A stretch of 50,980 nucleotides of DNA from CAZWKI01 sp964634645 (GCA_964634645.1 CAZWKI010000002.1:1-50980), one strand, 5' to 3'. Positions 1 through 7,246 are shown, counted from the stretch's first letter. A program made the numbers and translations. The notes: generated by a model from the sequence alone, not told the origin.

Positions 1-288
<288 letters not shown>

Positions 289-551
289 AAGGAGTAAAAA
301 ATTGATTCTCACGAATCAATTCATCGATCATCTGATTACATATCGGGTGAAGTTTCTACCACTATCTAGTTGTTAAACAAAAACAGTCTTTGTGACTCCA
401 TTGATTTTACAATAATTATGATGTATTATATTTATTGTTTAATGGGGTCGTTTTTTTTAAATATTAGTTTCTAAATTTGTCTTTCAAAATTACCTGCTTG
501 CCGGTAGGCAGGAAAATTGAAAATTGAAAATAATAAATAGAAAATAGCTTA
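289..551 (+). other. 16S downstream spacer without 23S
   Basis: The spacer after 16S holds an 8-bp hairpin directly behind the rRNA (302-321, ATTGATTC/GAATCAAT), possibly a processing or termination structure, AT-rich sequence, and one GC-rich palindrome (493-512). No gene is seen. Confidence 0.6.
493..512. repeat. GC-rich palindrome (CCTGC..GCAGG type)
   Basis: CCTGCTTGCCGGTAGGCAGG is a near-perfect palindrome in AT-rich spacer DNA. Closely similar copies are found at 13148-13163 and 37404-37423. Confidence 0.8.
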
Positions 552-587
552 GGGCGTGTAGCTCAGTTGGTTAGAGCGCAACACTGA
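552..587 (+). pseudogene. tRNA-Ile 5' piece, broken in the anticodon loop
   Basis: The piece matches tRNA-Ile from acceptor GGGCGTG through the D arm and 5' anticodon strand, ending CACTGA, that is within the anticodon loop. It is followed at once by CCCGCCTCCCGAAG, which resembles one arm of the dispersed palindrome family. Its acceptor pairs with CACGCCC of the 3' piece at 766-806, not with the intact gene between them (GGGCGCA/TGCGCCC). The two outer pieces therefore come from one tRNA gene split by a 178-bp insert. Confidence 0.85.
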
Positions 588-649
588 CCCGCCTCCCGAA
601 GTACAAACACAAATCAATTAAATTGAAAACTTTATTATCTATTGTTGGA

Positions 650-726
650 GGGCGCATAGCTCAGTTGGTTAGAGCGCAACACTGATAATGTTGAGGTCCC
701 AAGTTCAACTCTTGGTGCGCCCACCA
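650..726 (+). tRNA. tRNA-Ile(GAT)
   Basis: Complete 77-nt cloverleaf with encoded CCA: acceptor GGGCGCA/TGCGCCC, anticodon stem CAACA/TGTTG, loop CTGATAA giving anticodon GAT, T stem CCAAG/CTTGG. It lies wholly inside the insert that splits another tRNA-Ile copy (552-587 and 766-806). Confidence 0.97.
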
Positions 727-745
727 ACAGTTGATAATACTGTTG
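725..745 (+). other. Hairpin overlapping the tRNA-Ile 3' end
   Basis: CAACAGT and ACTGTTG form a 7-bp stem around TGATAAT, starting in the encoded CCA of the intact tRNA-Ile. It loosely resembles the tRNA-Ile anticodon arm (CAACA-CTGATAA-TGTTG) and may be a processing structure or a remnant. Confidence 0.5.
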
Positions 746-763
746 TCCTTCGTACGGAGGGCA
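744..763. repeat. Palindromic element at tRNA-Ile 3' piece
   Basis: TGTCCTTCGTACGGAGGGCA is an imperfect palindrome related to the copy at 34738-34761. It sits two bases before the truncated tRNA-Ile 3' piece. Confidence 0.7.
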
Positions 764-765
764 GG

Positions 766-806
766 TAATGTTGAGGTCCCAAGTTCGATCCTTGGCACGC
801 CCACCA
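766..806 (+). pseudogene. tRNA-Ile 3' piece, broken in the anticodon loop
   Basis: Begins TAATGTTG (3' half of the anticodon arm) and continues through the variable region, T arm and CACGCCCACCA. It is the exact complement in tRNA coordinates of the 5' piece at 552-587: joined, they would give CTGA+TAA, a full GAT anticodon loop. The T loop (TTCGATC) differs from the inner intact gene (TTCAACT), so this is not a recent copy of it. Confidence 0.85.
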
Positions 807-912
807 ATAGACACTTTAGAATAATGAATTTATAATGATGAATAAATTCAAGAATTTATTAATTAACTAATTTATTCAAAATTCAACATTAATAATTCAA
901 AATTAAACTTCC

Positions 913-987
913 GCCGAAGTAGCTCAGCGGTAGAGCGAAGGACTGAAAATCCTTGCGTCGGCAGTTCGACTCTGCCCTTCGGCACCA
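913..987 (+). tRNA. tRNA-Phe(GAA)
   Basis: Acceptor GCCGAAG/CTTCGGC, anticodon stem AAGGA/TCCTT with loop CTGAAAA giving GAA, encoded CCA. Flanked on both sides by AT-rich spacers made of ATGAATTTTGAATTAT-like repeats. Confidence 0.97.
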
Positions 988-1091
988 AAAACAATAATGA
1001 ATTTTGAATTATGAATAATGAATTAAATTTTTAAATTCGATAATTAAATAATTTATTCAAAATTCTAAATTTATAATTCAAAATTAGACTT

Positions 1092-1168
1092 CGGGGTGTG
1101 GCGCAGTTGGCTAGCGCGCGTGCTTTGGGAGCATGAGGCCGTGGGTTCGAGTCCCACCACCCCGACCA
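1092..1168 (+). tRNA. tRNA-Pro(TGG)
   Basis: Acceptor CGGGGTG/CACCCCG with the C1-G72 pair usual for bacterial tRNA-Pro, loop TTTGGGA giving TGG, encoded CCA. A truncated copy of its 3' end lies 111 nt downstream. Confidence 0.97.
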
Positions 1169-1173
1169 GTATA

Positions 1174-1197
1174 AACAGATAAGCTCTGTTTTTTATT
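1174..1197 (+). terminator. Intrinsic terminator after tRNA-Pro(TGG)
   Basis: ACAGA/TCTGT stem followed by TTTTTTATTTTT, six bases after the tRNA CCA. Variants of the same hairpin recur at 1353 and 3662. Confidence 0.75.
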
Positions 1198-1250
1198 TTT
1201 ATATAATTTATATAATTAAGCTTACTTTAAATGGTGGGACGATAAGTTTA

Positions 1251-1278
1251 TCCCGCCGAAGCTTTAGTGAAGGCGGGA
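1251..1278. repeat. Palindromic element TCCCGCC..GGCGGGA
   Basis: The arms TCCCGCC and GGCGGGA enclose GAAGCTTTAGTGAA. This is the clearest copy of the dispersed palindrome family and abuts the truncated tRNA-Pro 3' piece at 1280. Confidence 0.85.
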
Positions 1279-1279
1279 A

Positions 1280-1297
1280 GTCCCACCACCCCGACCA
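1280..1297 (+). pseudogene. tRNA-Pro(TGG) 3' piece
   Basis: GTCCCACCACCCCGACCA is identical to the last 18 nt of the tRNA-Pro at 1092-1168 (3' T stem, acceptor, CCA). The breakpoint lies in the T loop, and the palindrome 1251-1278 touches it with one base between. Confidence 0.85.
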
Positions 1298-1352
1298 TTC
1301 GACTCATCCCACTTTGTAGGATTCGCTCATGGTCTTCGACCAAAATTGAAAT

Positions 1353-1403
1353 ACAGATTAAATCTGTTTTTTTATTTACCAAAAAATTATAAAGTGATAA
1401 TAT
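1353..1403 (+). promoter_or_regulatory. Terminator-promoter module, copy 1
   Basis: A hairpin ACAGATT/AATCTGT with a T run is followed by TTTACC (1375-1380), 17 bp and TAATAT (1398-1403). Nearly the same 48 bp recurs at 3662-3709 upstream of tRNA-Pro(GGG). Copy 1 would drive the gene at 1422. Confidence 0.7.
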
Positions 1404-1421
1404 TATATTAATTATATTAAT

Positions 1422-3374
1422 ATGAATAAAATGCGCCTAAATAATAATGAGTTTCATTTTGGAGATCAACACAAATTTGAAATTCAATCGACCATAAATC
1501 AAAAACCCTTTGAAGATCCAGTCGTGAGATCTTTCTTTACTAGGTGGTGCGAAATTAACGACTCTATTGATCCACAAGTTGTAACTAGAAAAGAATTTAA
1601 CAATCGGGGGATGCAAGGAATTTTGGAAAAAAAACCAGGCGGCAAGCAAACATTGTTTATCCCAGAGGACCTACAACTTTGGGAAATGATTGGTGTCATG
1701 GAGATTATTGATAAAGACACTTTTGCCGCAAAACAGGAAAGAACGACTGAAATAAAAGAAAAAGTGCTTGCACTTGGGAAAATTTTTGAAAATGCCGGAG
1801 TATATATTGCCGAACGACTTGATGGAATTGAGGATGGCAAAGAAATAGCCGAAGCGTTAGCATTAGAATTTTACCAGTATGGACAATCTATTACTCACGG
1901 TAAAGCCCAAAAAACACCACAAATTGATAAAATCTCTTCAAAAAGTCTCACGCCTCAAGAGACCGAAGCGATAGATCAATTTTTGGCCGGAGACAATTTG
2001 TATAAATCTCGAAAGCAAAGAATTAAAAAATTAACTACCGAAGATATAGCTCAATTTTTTGGCGGAGACAATTTATATAGATCACAAAAACAAAGAAATG
2101 AAAAATTAAACTCTGAAGATCAAGTAAAAAATGATGAGTTGTATGAAAAAGAACGTCAAAAAACCCTAGTCCAATTTTTCGCGGTAGCCGAAAAAGCATT
2201 TGCGATTGAAAGTAAAAATCTTGATGGAGCACTAAGAGAAAGTCCCACGAAACTAAAACCTTGGCAAAGTGACACCCCTATTCACAGCGCTTTTTTGAAA
2301 AGAATTAATAGGGCACTGACAAAACAAATTGAAACTCCAAAACGAGAATTTCAGACCTCTATATTTAGGCGTGGCATGGAACTGCTACAGCGCAATATGC
2401 CTTTTGACAAACTCCCTAATTGGGTTAAATATAGTTATCTTCACTGGCGGAATGGTGAAACCACACTCAGAGAGGCTCTTAAGATTGACGAAATGGCAGC
2501 AGAGTTAGATCAAATACGTAAAACGGGAAATACTACACAAATAGCAAAAAAAGAACAAAAAATTGCCGACAAAATTCAAGAAGCCGTTTCAAATTTTTCT
2601 TATCAAAATCAATCAAATAATCCGTCAGAGATGGTTGCCAGCCAATGTATCAACTGTGTTGGCGCTTCAATGCTTGGAGGTGCACTAATGAAAGAAGCCG
2701 GTCTGAACTATTTAGTTGGACAAATACCTGGTCACTCTATACTTTTACTTGTGATGAGTGATGAGCGGGTTGAGTGGCGCGATATGCTCCATACTTCATT
2801 CAATGAACACATAACTGATGAAATGATAAGTGGTCAAAGAAAAGATGGCAAGCCATTGACCGTCAATGATATTGTCGAATTTAGTCAGAAGCCGGGCTCT
2901 GAATCGCTAATATTTGATAATAACCCAAAAAAGTTGCGCTATCAATTATATTGTTTTAATAAGGGGCACCAACGTATAAATATCTTTGAACCGGAATACG
3001 GACAACAAATTCAGGTATTGAATAATACAGGCTACACCCTTAATTCGCTCGGCCGCTATGAAGAAGCAATTGAAGCGTACCGACAAGCAATTGAAATTGA
3101 TCCAAAATATGCAGATCCCTACTTTAATTTAGGTATCAATCTTCATCATCTCTATCGCTATGAAGAAGCAATTGAAGCGTACCGACAAGCAATTGAAATT
3201 GATCCAAAGTTTGCTTATGCCTACTTTAATTTAGGTATCGTTCTTAATTATTCGCTCGGCCGCCGTGAAGAAGCAATTGAAGCGTACCAAAAATTTATTG
3301 AATTAGCAGATAATAAAAACGACTATCCTTTAATAGTCAAAGCCAAACAGATGATTGCGGATTTAAAAAAATAA
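1422..3374 (+). CDS. Transglutaminase-like protein with C-terminal TPR repeats
   Basis: 650 residues, no signal peptide or membrane segment, so probably cytosolic. The N-terminal third is not recognised; around 190-235 it holds a tandem repeat built on DNLY(K/R)S(R/Q)KQR. Around 405-460, CINCVGASMLGGAL, a His in GHSILLL and an Asp in EWRDM are spaced like the Cys-His-Asp triad of transglutaminase-like folds; this is an inference. Residues about 540-640 are three TPR units (YEEAIEAYRQAIEIDPKYA type), a protein-protein interaction surface; the first two share long identical DNA, suggesting recent duplication. The ATG follows a TTTACC/TAATAT promoter. The gene is less AT-rich than most neighbours and sits between two tRNA-Pro genes, flanked by the terminator-promoter repeat, which suggests insertion as cargo. 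Substrate unknown. Confidence 0.8.
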   Translation: MNKMRLNNNEFHFGDQHKFEIQSTINQKPFEDPVVRSFFTRWCEINDSIDPQVVTRKEFNNRGMQGILEKKPGGKQTLFIPEDLQLWEMIGVMEIIDKDTFAAKQERTTEIKEKVLALGKIFENAGVYIAERLDGIEDGKEIAEALALEFYQYGQSITHGKAQKTPQIDKISSKSLTPQETEAIDQFLAGDNLYKSRKQRIKKLTTEDIAQFFGGDNLYRSQKQRNEKLNSEDQVKNDELYEKERQKTLVQFFAVAEKAFAIESKNLDGALRESPTKLKPWQSDTPIHSAFLKRINRALTKQIETPKREFQTSIFRRGMELLQRNMPFDKLPNWVKYSYLHWRNGETTLREALKIDEMAAELDQIRKTGNTTQIAKKEQKIADKIQEAVSNFSYQNQSNNPSEMVASQCINCVGASMLGGALMKEAGLNYLVGQIPGHSILLLVMSDERVEWRDMLHTSFNEHITDEMISGQRKDGKPLTVNDIVEFSQKPGSESLIFDNNPKKLRYQLYCFNKGHQRINIFEPEYGQQIQVLNNTGYTLNSLGRYEEAIEAYRQAIEIDPKYADPYFNLGINLHHLYRYEEAIEAYRQAIEIDPKFAYAYFNLGIVLNYSLGRREEAIEAYQKFIELADNKNDYPLIVKAKQMIADLKK

Positions 3375-3660
3375 AACGGCAACCAGTTTTGCTAGCACGT
3401 AATTATACGACGACAAAAACGAGAGCAAGACGTAGATTCCTTTTTCCTCCACCCACATCCTTCTCGTCCCGCTAAGCGGGATCGCCCCGACAATTCTTCG
3501 TTCCGTGAAGCGGAACTTCGAATGGCGCGCCACTCCTTTGAAACTTTAAGTGAAAAAGGAAGCTATTCGACTTTTCGAAGAAGAAGAAAGAATGGTCCAC
3601 CGAAGATTTCTTGTTTATCGTAACTTTAGTGGAGATAGAAGCGAAGGTGGACACGCAACA
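3375..3660. other. Spacer rich in imperfect palindromes
   Basis: No gene seen. It contains TCCCGCTAAGCGGGA (3465-3479), TTCCGTGAAGCGGAA (3499-3513) and a longer imperfect inverted repeat with arms CCACCGAAG and GAAGGTGG (about 3597-3651). All are related in style to the dispersed palindromes. Confidence 0.6.
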
Positions 3661-3661
3661 A

Positions 3662-3712
3662 ACAGATAAACTCTGTTTTTTTGTTTACCAAAAAATTATA
3701 AAATGATAAAAT
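3662..3712 (+). promoter_or_regulatory. Terminator-promoter module, copy 2
   Basis: ACAGA/TCTGT hairpin plus T7 ends upstream transcription. TTTACC (3684-3689), 17 bp and TAAAAT (3707-3712) then form the promoter of tRNA-Pro(GGG), about 20 bp before the tRNA. It is a direct repeat of 1353-1400. Confidence 0.7.
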
Positions 3713-3732
3713 CTATAAATAACATATATAAG

Positions 3733-3810
3733 CAGGGTGTAGCATAGCTGGTCCAGTGCGCAGGGCTGGGGGTCCTGAGATCGAGAGTTCAAATCTCTCC
3801 ACCCTGACCA
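3733..3810 (+). tRNA. tRNA-Pro(GGG)
   Basis: Acceptor CAGGGTG/CACCCTG (C1-G72), anticodon loop CTGGGGG giving GGG, T stem GAGAG/CTCTC, encoded CCA; 78 nt. Confidence 0.95.
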
Positions 3811-3897
3811 TTTTCAAATAAATCGTTTTTATTGTGTCTAAAATATATAAATATTAATAACATTATAAAATATTTTATATAATTAAAGTCCTATTAT

Positions 3898-4238
3898 ATG
3901 GAAAAAAATATTAATAAAAGCATCCCTCCAAATGATGTGCAAAAAATCGATTATTACACAACAAAAAAGAAAAAAACATTGATCTTTTTTTAGGTATGTT
4001 AATAACAATCACTTGTTATGTTCTTTGGTTTTTTATAATCCCGAAATTTCTACTTTTAGGACCATATATTTTTATTGACTGCATAGCATTATTAATAATA
4101 TTTTTTTTAAAAAGTAAAAGAGAATATATTAAAAAGGGTGTGATAATATTATTTACCTTAACTGCGGGGTCGGTTGTTATTTTTATGATAATTATGTTTA
4201 TTTATATGTTAATAACCAAAACGTCTATTGTTGGCTAA
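3898..4238 (+). pseudogene. Small membrane protein split by a T7 frameshift
   Basis: Two adjacent open frames: 3898-3993 (31 residues, basic, ending KKKKTLIFF) and 3996-4238 (80 residues, about three hydrophobic segments). The first stops at TAG directly after a run of seven T (3985-3991). One extra T would join them without a break into a protein of about 113 residues with a hydrophilic N-terminus and three membrane spans. The second frame alone would begin inside the first span. Either a homopolymer sequencing or assembly error, a real mutation, or slippage on the T run. Family not recognised. Confidence 0.6.
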
Positions 4239-4322
4239 TAAAATCTTGAAATTTCCTAGCAAATTTAAATAGACAAAAACCCTCATTTCACAAAACCCTC
4301 TATTTATCATATAATTTAAAAG

Positions 4323-4331
4323 TGCTATAAT
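4323..4331 (+). promoter_or_regulatory. Extended -10 of the HU gene
   Basis: TGCTATAAT, an extended -10, about 50 bp before the HU start codon. The -35 region is weak (TTTATC at 17 bp). Confidence 0.5.
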
Positions 4332-4378
4332 AAAAGTGCCTATAAACAAAGGGCAAACTAATCATTAATTAAAATAAA

Positions 4379-4660
4379 ATGGCAAAGATGACAAAATCTC
4401 AGCTAATGACAATGTTGGCTGAAAAAACAGGTTTATCTAAAAAAGATGTAGTAAACTTCATGGATGTGCTTGTTGACGTAGCATACAAAGAAGTAAAAAA
4501 TGGTGGCGAATTCGTTTTACCAGGATTTGGTAAAATGGTAAAAGCAAGAAGAAAAGAAAGAATGGGAGTAAACCCAGCAACAGGAGAAAAAATTAAGATT
4601 GCAGCAAAAACTGTTGTAAAATTCAGATTGGCAAAAGCAGCAAAAGAGGCTGTATTATAA
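4379..4660 (+). CDS. hup: HU/IHF-family DNA-binding protein
   Basis: 93 residues, the normal length of HU. The order is helical dimerisation core (KSQLMTMLAEKTGLSKKDVVNFMDVLVDV), the FVLPGFGKM turn, then the beta-arm RKERMGVNPATGEKIKIAA with the proline-containing tip that intercalates into DNA, and the C-terminal helix KFRLAKAAKEAVL. HU bends and compacts the chromosome. Single-gene unit with its own extended -10 promoter and a strong intrinsic terminator 21 bp after the stop. Confidence 0.97.
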   Translation: MAKMTKSQLMTMLAEKTGLSKKDVVNFMDVLVDVAYKEVKNGGEFVLPGFGKMVKARRKERMGVNPATGEKIKIAAKTVVKFRLAKAAKEAVL

Positions 4661-4680
4661 ATCAAAACTCTCGACACAAA

Positions 4681-4710
4681 AACATCCCGTTTTGCGGGAT
4701 GTTTTTTTAT
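4681..4710 (+). terminator. Intrinsic terminator of HU gene
   Basis: CATCCCG/CGGGATG stem with a four-base loop followed by T7. Confidence 0.93.
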
Positions 4711-4798
4711 TGCTAGATAATTGTTGTTCTGCTAAAATTATATAGAAATATAAATTATTGGCATTTTCTTATACATTGAATACTCTCAAAATCTGCCA

Positions 4799-4827
4799 TT
4801 GACACTATATTGATTTGCCCCTATAAT
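4799..4827 (+). promoter_or_regulatory. Promoter of the DksA-like/lspA unit
   Basis: TTGACA, 17 bp, TATAAT: both hexamers match the sigma-70 consensus. Transcription would start near 4834, which excludes the upstream in-frame ATG at 4810 and sets the start of the next gene at 4858. Confidence 0.9.
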
Positions 4828-4857
4828 TTCTTTATAAAATTTAAAGAAAATAAGACT

Positions 4858-5220
4858 ATGAATAAAAAAACACTTAAACAAATTAAAGAAAATTTATTAA
4901 AGGAAAAAGAAGATTTAATAAAAGAATTAAATAGTTTCGCAAAAAAGAACACAAATGTTGAGAATGAATATGATGCTAAATTTCCAGATTATGGAGATGA
5001 CGAAGATGACAATGCATCTGAGGTAGCTGATTTTGAAAGCGATCTTTATTTAGAAAAGACTCTTGAAAAATCTCTTGAAAAGGTTGATGAGGCTCTAAAA
5101 ATAATTGACAAAGGAACATATGGAAAATGCATTGTATGTGGAAAATCAATTCCAGAAGAAAGACTAGTAGCATTCCCTACTGCAAACAAATGCATGGACT
5201 GCAAAAAGAAAACTTTATAA
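4858..5220 (+). CDS. DksA/TraR-type zinc-finger protein
   Basis: 120 residues. An N-terminal coiled-coil-forming region rich in Lys/Glu (KQIKENLLKEKEDLIKEL) is followed by an acidic turn (DYGDDEDDNASEVADFESD) and a C4 zinc finger near the C-terminus, CIVCGKSIPEERLVAFPTA...CMDCK. This is the layout of DksA/TraR proteins, which act in the secondary channel of RNA polymerase to modulate initiation. The length is shorter than E. coli DksA (151), nearer to the short YteA/TraR group. An ATG at 4810 lies upstream of the transcription start and is rejected. It is followed after 4 nt by lspA, so the two are probably co-transcribed. Confidence 0.9.
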   Translation: MNKKTLKQIKENLLKEKEDLIKELNSFAKKNTNVENEYDAKFPDYGDDEDDNASEVADFESDLYLEKTLEKSLEKVDEALKIIDKGTYGKCIVCGKSIPEERLVAFPTANKCMDCKKKTL

Positions 5221-5224
5221 AAAA

Positions 5225-5701
5225 ATGAAACAAAAAATTATCTCTATATCACTATTTTCTTTTTGTCTATTTATAATAGATAGAGCATCAAAATATTTAG
5301 CTTTAAATAAACTTCCATCTTATGGGGTTTATTTTTTTGAAAAAATAATTTATCTTAAATTAGAAAAAAACCTCGGCATTGCTTTTGGAATAGCTTTACC
5401 AAAAATATTTATAATTACTTTGACAATTATAATAATATTTTTATTGTTTTATTTTTTTATTAAGTATTATAAGAAACAAAATAATCTTATTTGTTTATTG
5501 ATTTTAATAGTTATAATCGGGGCAATAAGCAATCTCTTAGATAGGTTGTTTCATGGATATGTAATTGATTTTATAAATATTTCAATTATTCCTGTCTTTA
5601 ATTTGGCTGATTTTTATATATTTGTTTCTATGGTGATCTATATAATCTTGGAATTTAAACACAAAAAAACACCCCTCGAAGAATCAAAAGGTGTTTCTTA
5701 A
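5225..5701 (+). CDS. lspA: Lipoprotein signal peptidase (signal peptidase II)
   Basis: 158 residues, four membrane segments. The family motifs are present: NLGIAFG, GAISNLLDRLFHGYVIDFI and FNLADFYIF, which carry the two catalytic aspartates (DR and AD). The enzyme cleaves prolipoproteins before the lipidated Cys in the cytoplasmic membrane; a likely substrate is encoded here (the lipoprotein at 31481). The start codon lies 4 nt after the DksA-like gene. A weak hairpin AACACC/GGTGTT overlaps the 3' end. Confidence 0.95.
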   Translation: MKQKIISISLFSFCLFIIDRASKYLALNKLPSYGVYFFEKIIYLKLEKNLGIAFGIALPKIFIITLTIIIIFLLFYFFIKYYKKQNNLICLLILIVIIGAISNLLDRLFHGYVIDFINISIIPVFNLADFYIFVSMVIYIILEFKHKKTPLEESKGVS

Positions 5702-5703
5702 AA

Positions 5704-6615
5704 TCATTTCTTCTTTGTAAATAGTAGGCTCAGTATAGAAACGATTACAACAACAGACAACAGGCCTATTCCTATAATTTTGTTTTTGTTTTTCTTATAA
5801 ATTTCTTCAAAAATTCCGTTTCTGCTTTGTTTTTCGTTTTGTAAATCTTCTACCGATACTTCTTCTGTGACTATATTCTCAGCTTCTTTTGTTATTTCGC
5901 TATTCTTATTCACTTCTTCGCTTTTGCTTTTATCCACGACAAGCATATTTTCCTCAATTTTATTAACACTTACACTAACATCATCTATTCCACTTTCTGA
6001 AACAACAACGCTTTTGTCATTGTCTTGCATACTAATTTTAATACCGCTGACTTTCTCTTCTTTTATAGAACTTATGTCACTATTTTCTTCCGTTAAATTG
6101 CTTTCTGTGCTTGTTGTGGTGGCTTCTTTTTTTGTAGAGATTTCTTGGTTTATAGACTCACTTGACCTAATTATGTTTTGCTCTTTTGTTTTTATTATAA
6201 ATGTATTTTCTACAGAGACAAAGCTTCTTCCCCATTTATTCATGGTCCAAGATATGACAGACCATTTATGAGAACCAATTTCAATGTTTTTATTAACTTT
6301 AAAATAAAAATTTGCTGTTCCGCTTGCATCTTCATTTACCACTGCTTCCCCCTCATAAACTCCATCCACATAAATACTAATTCTAGTTTTATTTGGAGTA
6401 AGTCCAGTAAGATAAATATCTTCGCTTGAAAAATATTCATCATTTTCTGGTTTTCTTAGAGTTGGAATTGTAACCATACAGTGTTTGACGCTACATTCCT
6501 TTTTGTACTCTAAATTGTAATCAATTTCCTCCTCTTGTCCATACGCATTATAGGCAGAACAAAATAAAAACAAAATCCCCAAAAAAAGCCCGAACAAAAT
6601 TTTTCTTTGTTTCAT
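5704..6615 (-). CDS. Surface-anchored Ig-like protein
   Basis: 303 residues from the ATG at 6615. Signal peptide MKQRKILFGLFLGILFLFCSA, then a short region with Cys residues (CSVKHCMV), one Ig-like beta-sandwich domain (about 45-145, IPTLRKPENDEYFSSEDIYLTGLTPNKTRISIYVDGVYEG in two parts), a long Ser/Thr/Glu-rich low-complexity stalk, and a C-terminal membrane helix IIGIGLLSVVVIVSILSLLF with KKK behind it. This is a typical Gram-positive-style membrane-anchored surface protein. An in-frame ATG at 6657 would add 14 residues encoded by a palindrome (6627-6643), so the later start with its signal peptide is preferred. Function unknown; adhesion or surface-layer role possible. Confidence 0.75.
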   Translation of the reverse strand: MKQRKILFGLFLGILFLFCSAYNAYGQEEEIDYNLEYKKECSVKHCMVTIPTLRKPENDEYFSSEDIYLTGLTPNKTRISIYVDGVYEGEAVVNEDASGTANFYFKVNKNIEIGSHKWSVISWTMNKWGRSFVSVENTFIIKTKEQNIIRSSESINQEISTKKEATTTSTESNLTEENSDISSIKEEKVSGIKISMQDNDKSVVVSESGIDDVSVSVNKIEENMLVVDKSKSEEVNKNSEITKEAENIVTEEVSVEDLQNEKQSRNGIFEEIYKKNKNKIIGIGLLSVVVIVSILSLLFTKKK

Positions 6616-6626
6616 AAGCTTTTTTA

Positions 6627-6643
6627 TCCAGCTTAGCTGGATG
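6627..6643. repeat. Palindrome ATCCAGC..GCTGGAT
   Basis: ATCCAGCTTAGCTGGAT, a palindrome just upstream of the surface-protein start codon. A related sequence (TCCAGCTCAGCTGGA) lies near 50523-50537. Confidence 0.7.
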
Positions 6644-6743
6644 CATTTAATTTTCAAATTACTATGTTTTGTAGATATACTTTATTACATTGAAAATAAA
6701 AGTCAATATAGCCAAATAGTTATTTTTGTGGCATATAAAAATA

Positions 6744-7097
6744 CTAATATTCTAGTATTTTTATGCTTGCTTTTTTGCTTTTTAAATCAAGAAACACAAA
6801 TACAAACAAAAGTTCGAAGTCGTTATCAACATCTCTATCCATTAAGTAATACAAAATTGATTTTTCAAGACGTTGTAATTTATAATATGAAATTGAGTCT
6901 TCCAAATCACCGTATTGAAAATTCGTTCTTGTTTTTACTTCTATAAAATATAATATTTTATCTTTTTCTGCCAAAACATCTATTTCGCCATAGCGAAAAT
7001 AAATATTTCTATTCAAAATTTTATAACAGTGCTTTTCTAAATATCTTATAGCAATATCCTCCCCAAGTTTTCCTGTCTTTTGATTATATTTTTTCAT
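6744..7097 (-). CDS. yraN: YraN/UPF0102-family nuclease-fold protein
   Basis: 117 residues, normal for the family. The restriction-endonuclease-like fold is marked by GKLGEDIAIRYLEKHCYKIL, then YGEIDVLAEKDKILYFIEVKTR, where the acidic residues and EVK form the PD-(D/E)XK-type site. YraN proteins are linked to DNA recombination or uptake, but their exact substrate is not established. Stands alone, ending about 85 bp before the surface-protein start region. Confidence 0.93.
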   Translation of the reverse strand: MKKYNQKTGKLGEDIAIRYLEKHCYKILNRNIYFRYGEIDVLAEKDKILYFIEVKTRTNFQYGDLEDSISYYKLQRLEKSILYYLMDRDVDNDFELLFVFVFLDLKSKKASIKILEY

Positions 7098-7145
7098 ATT
7101 GCTTATTATAAAATCTTGTTTTTTCTGTCACTCTAAACTTGCCTG

Positions 7146-7171
7146 CCCGCCGAAGCCTTGGCGAAGGCGGG
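7146..7171. repeat. Palindromic element CCCGCC..GGCGGG
   Basis: CCCGCCGAAGCCTTGGCGAA followed by GGCGGG, a member of the dispersed family, in the spacer between yraN and the 7247 gene. Confidence 0.85.
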
Positions 7172-7198
7172 AAAATAAAAAGTCGCTCATTGCGACCC

Positions 7199-7246
7199 TT
7201 ATCTTAAAACCCTAAAATCTAAAACCTAGACCCTAAACCCTAAACT
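7199..7246. repeat. Degenerate CCCTAAA tandem repeat
   Basis: Six to seven units of the type ACCCTAAA/TCTAAAA/CTAAACC occur in tandem just after the 3' end of the membrane-protein gene. They resemble a telomere repeat only by chance. Similar CTAA-rich sequence appears in several leaders of this window. Confidence 0.6.

Noticed and set aside
552..806. Group I or archaeal-type intron in tRNA-Ile
   Set aside because: The insert (178 nt) is too short for a group I intron and contains a complete tRNA; no bulge-helix-bulge was evident by eye. Kept only as a minor alternative.
4810..4857. Longer start for the DksA-like protein
   Set aside because: The ATG at 4810 lies within the promoter, upstream of the expected transcription start.
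7199..7246. Telomere-like CCCTAAA repeat
   Set aside because: Irregular, only about six units and internal to a bacterial scaffold; treated as simple CTAA-rich sequence.
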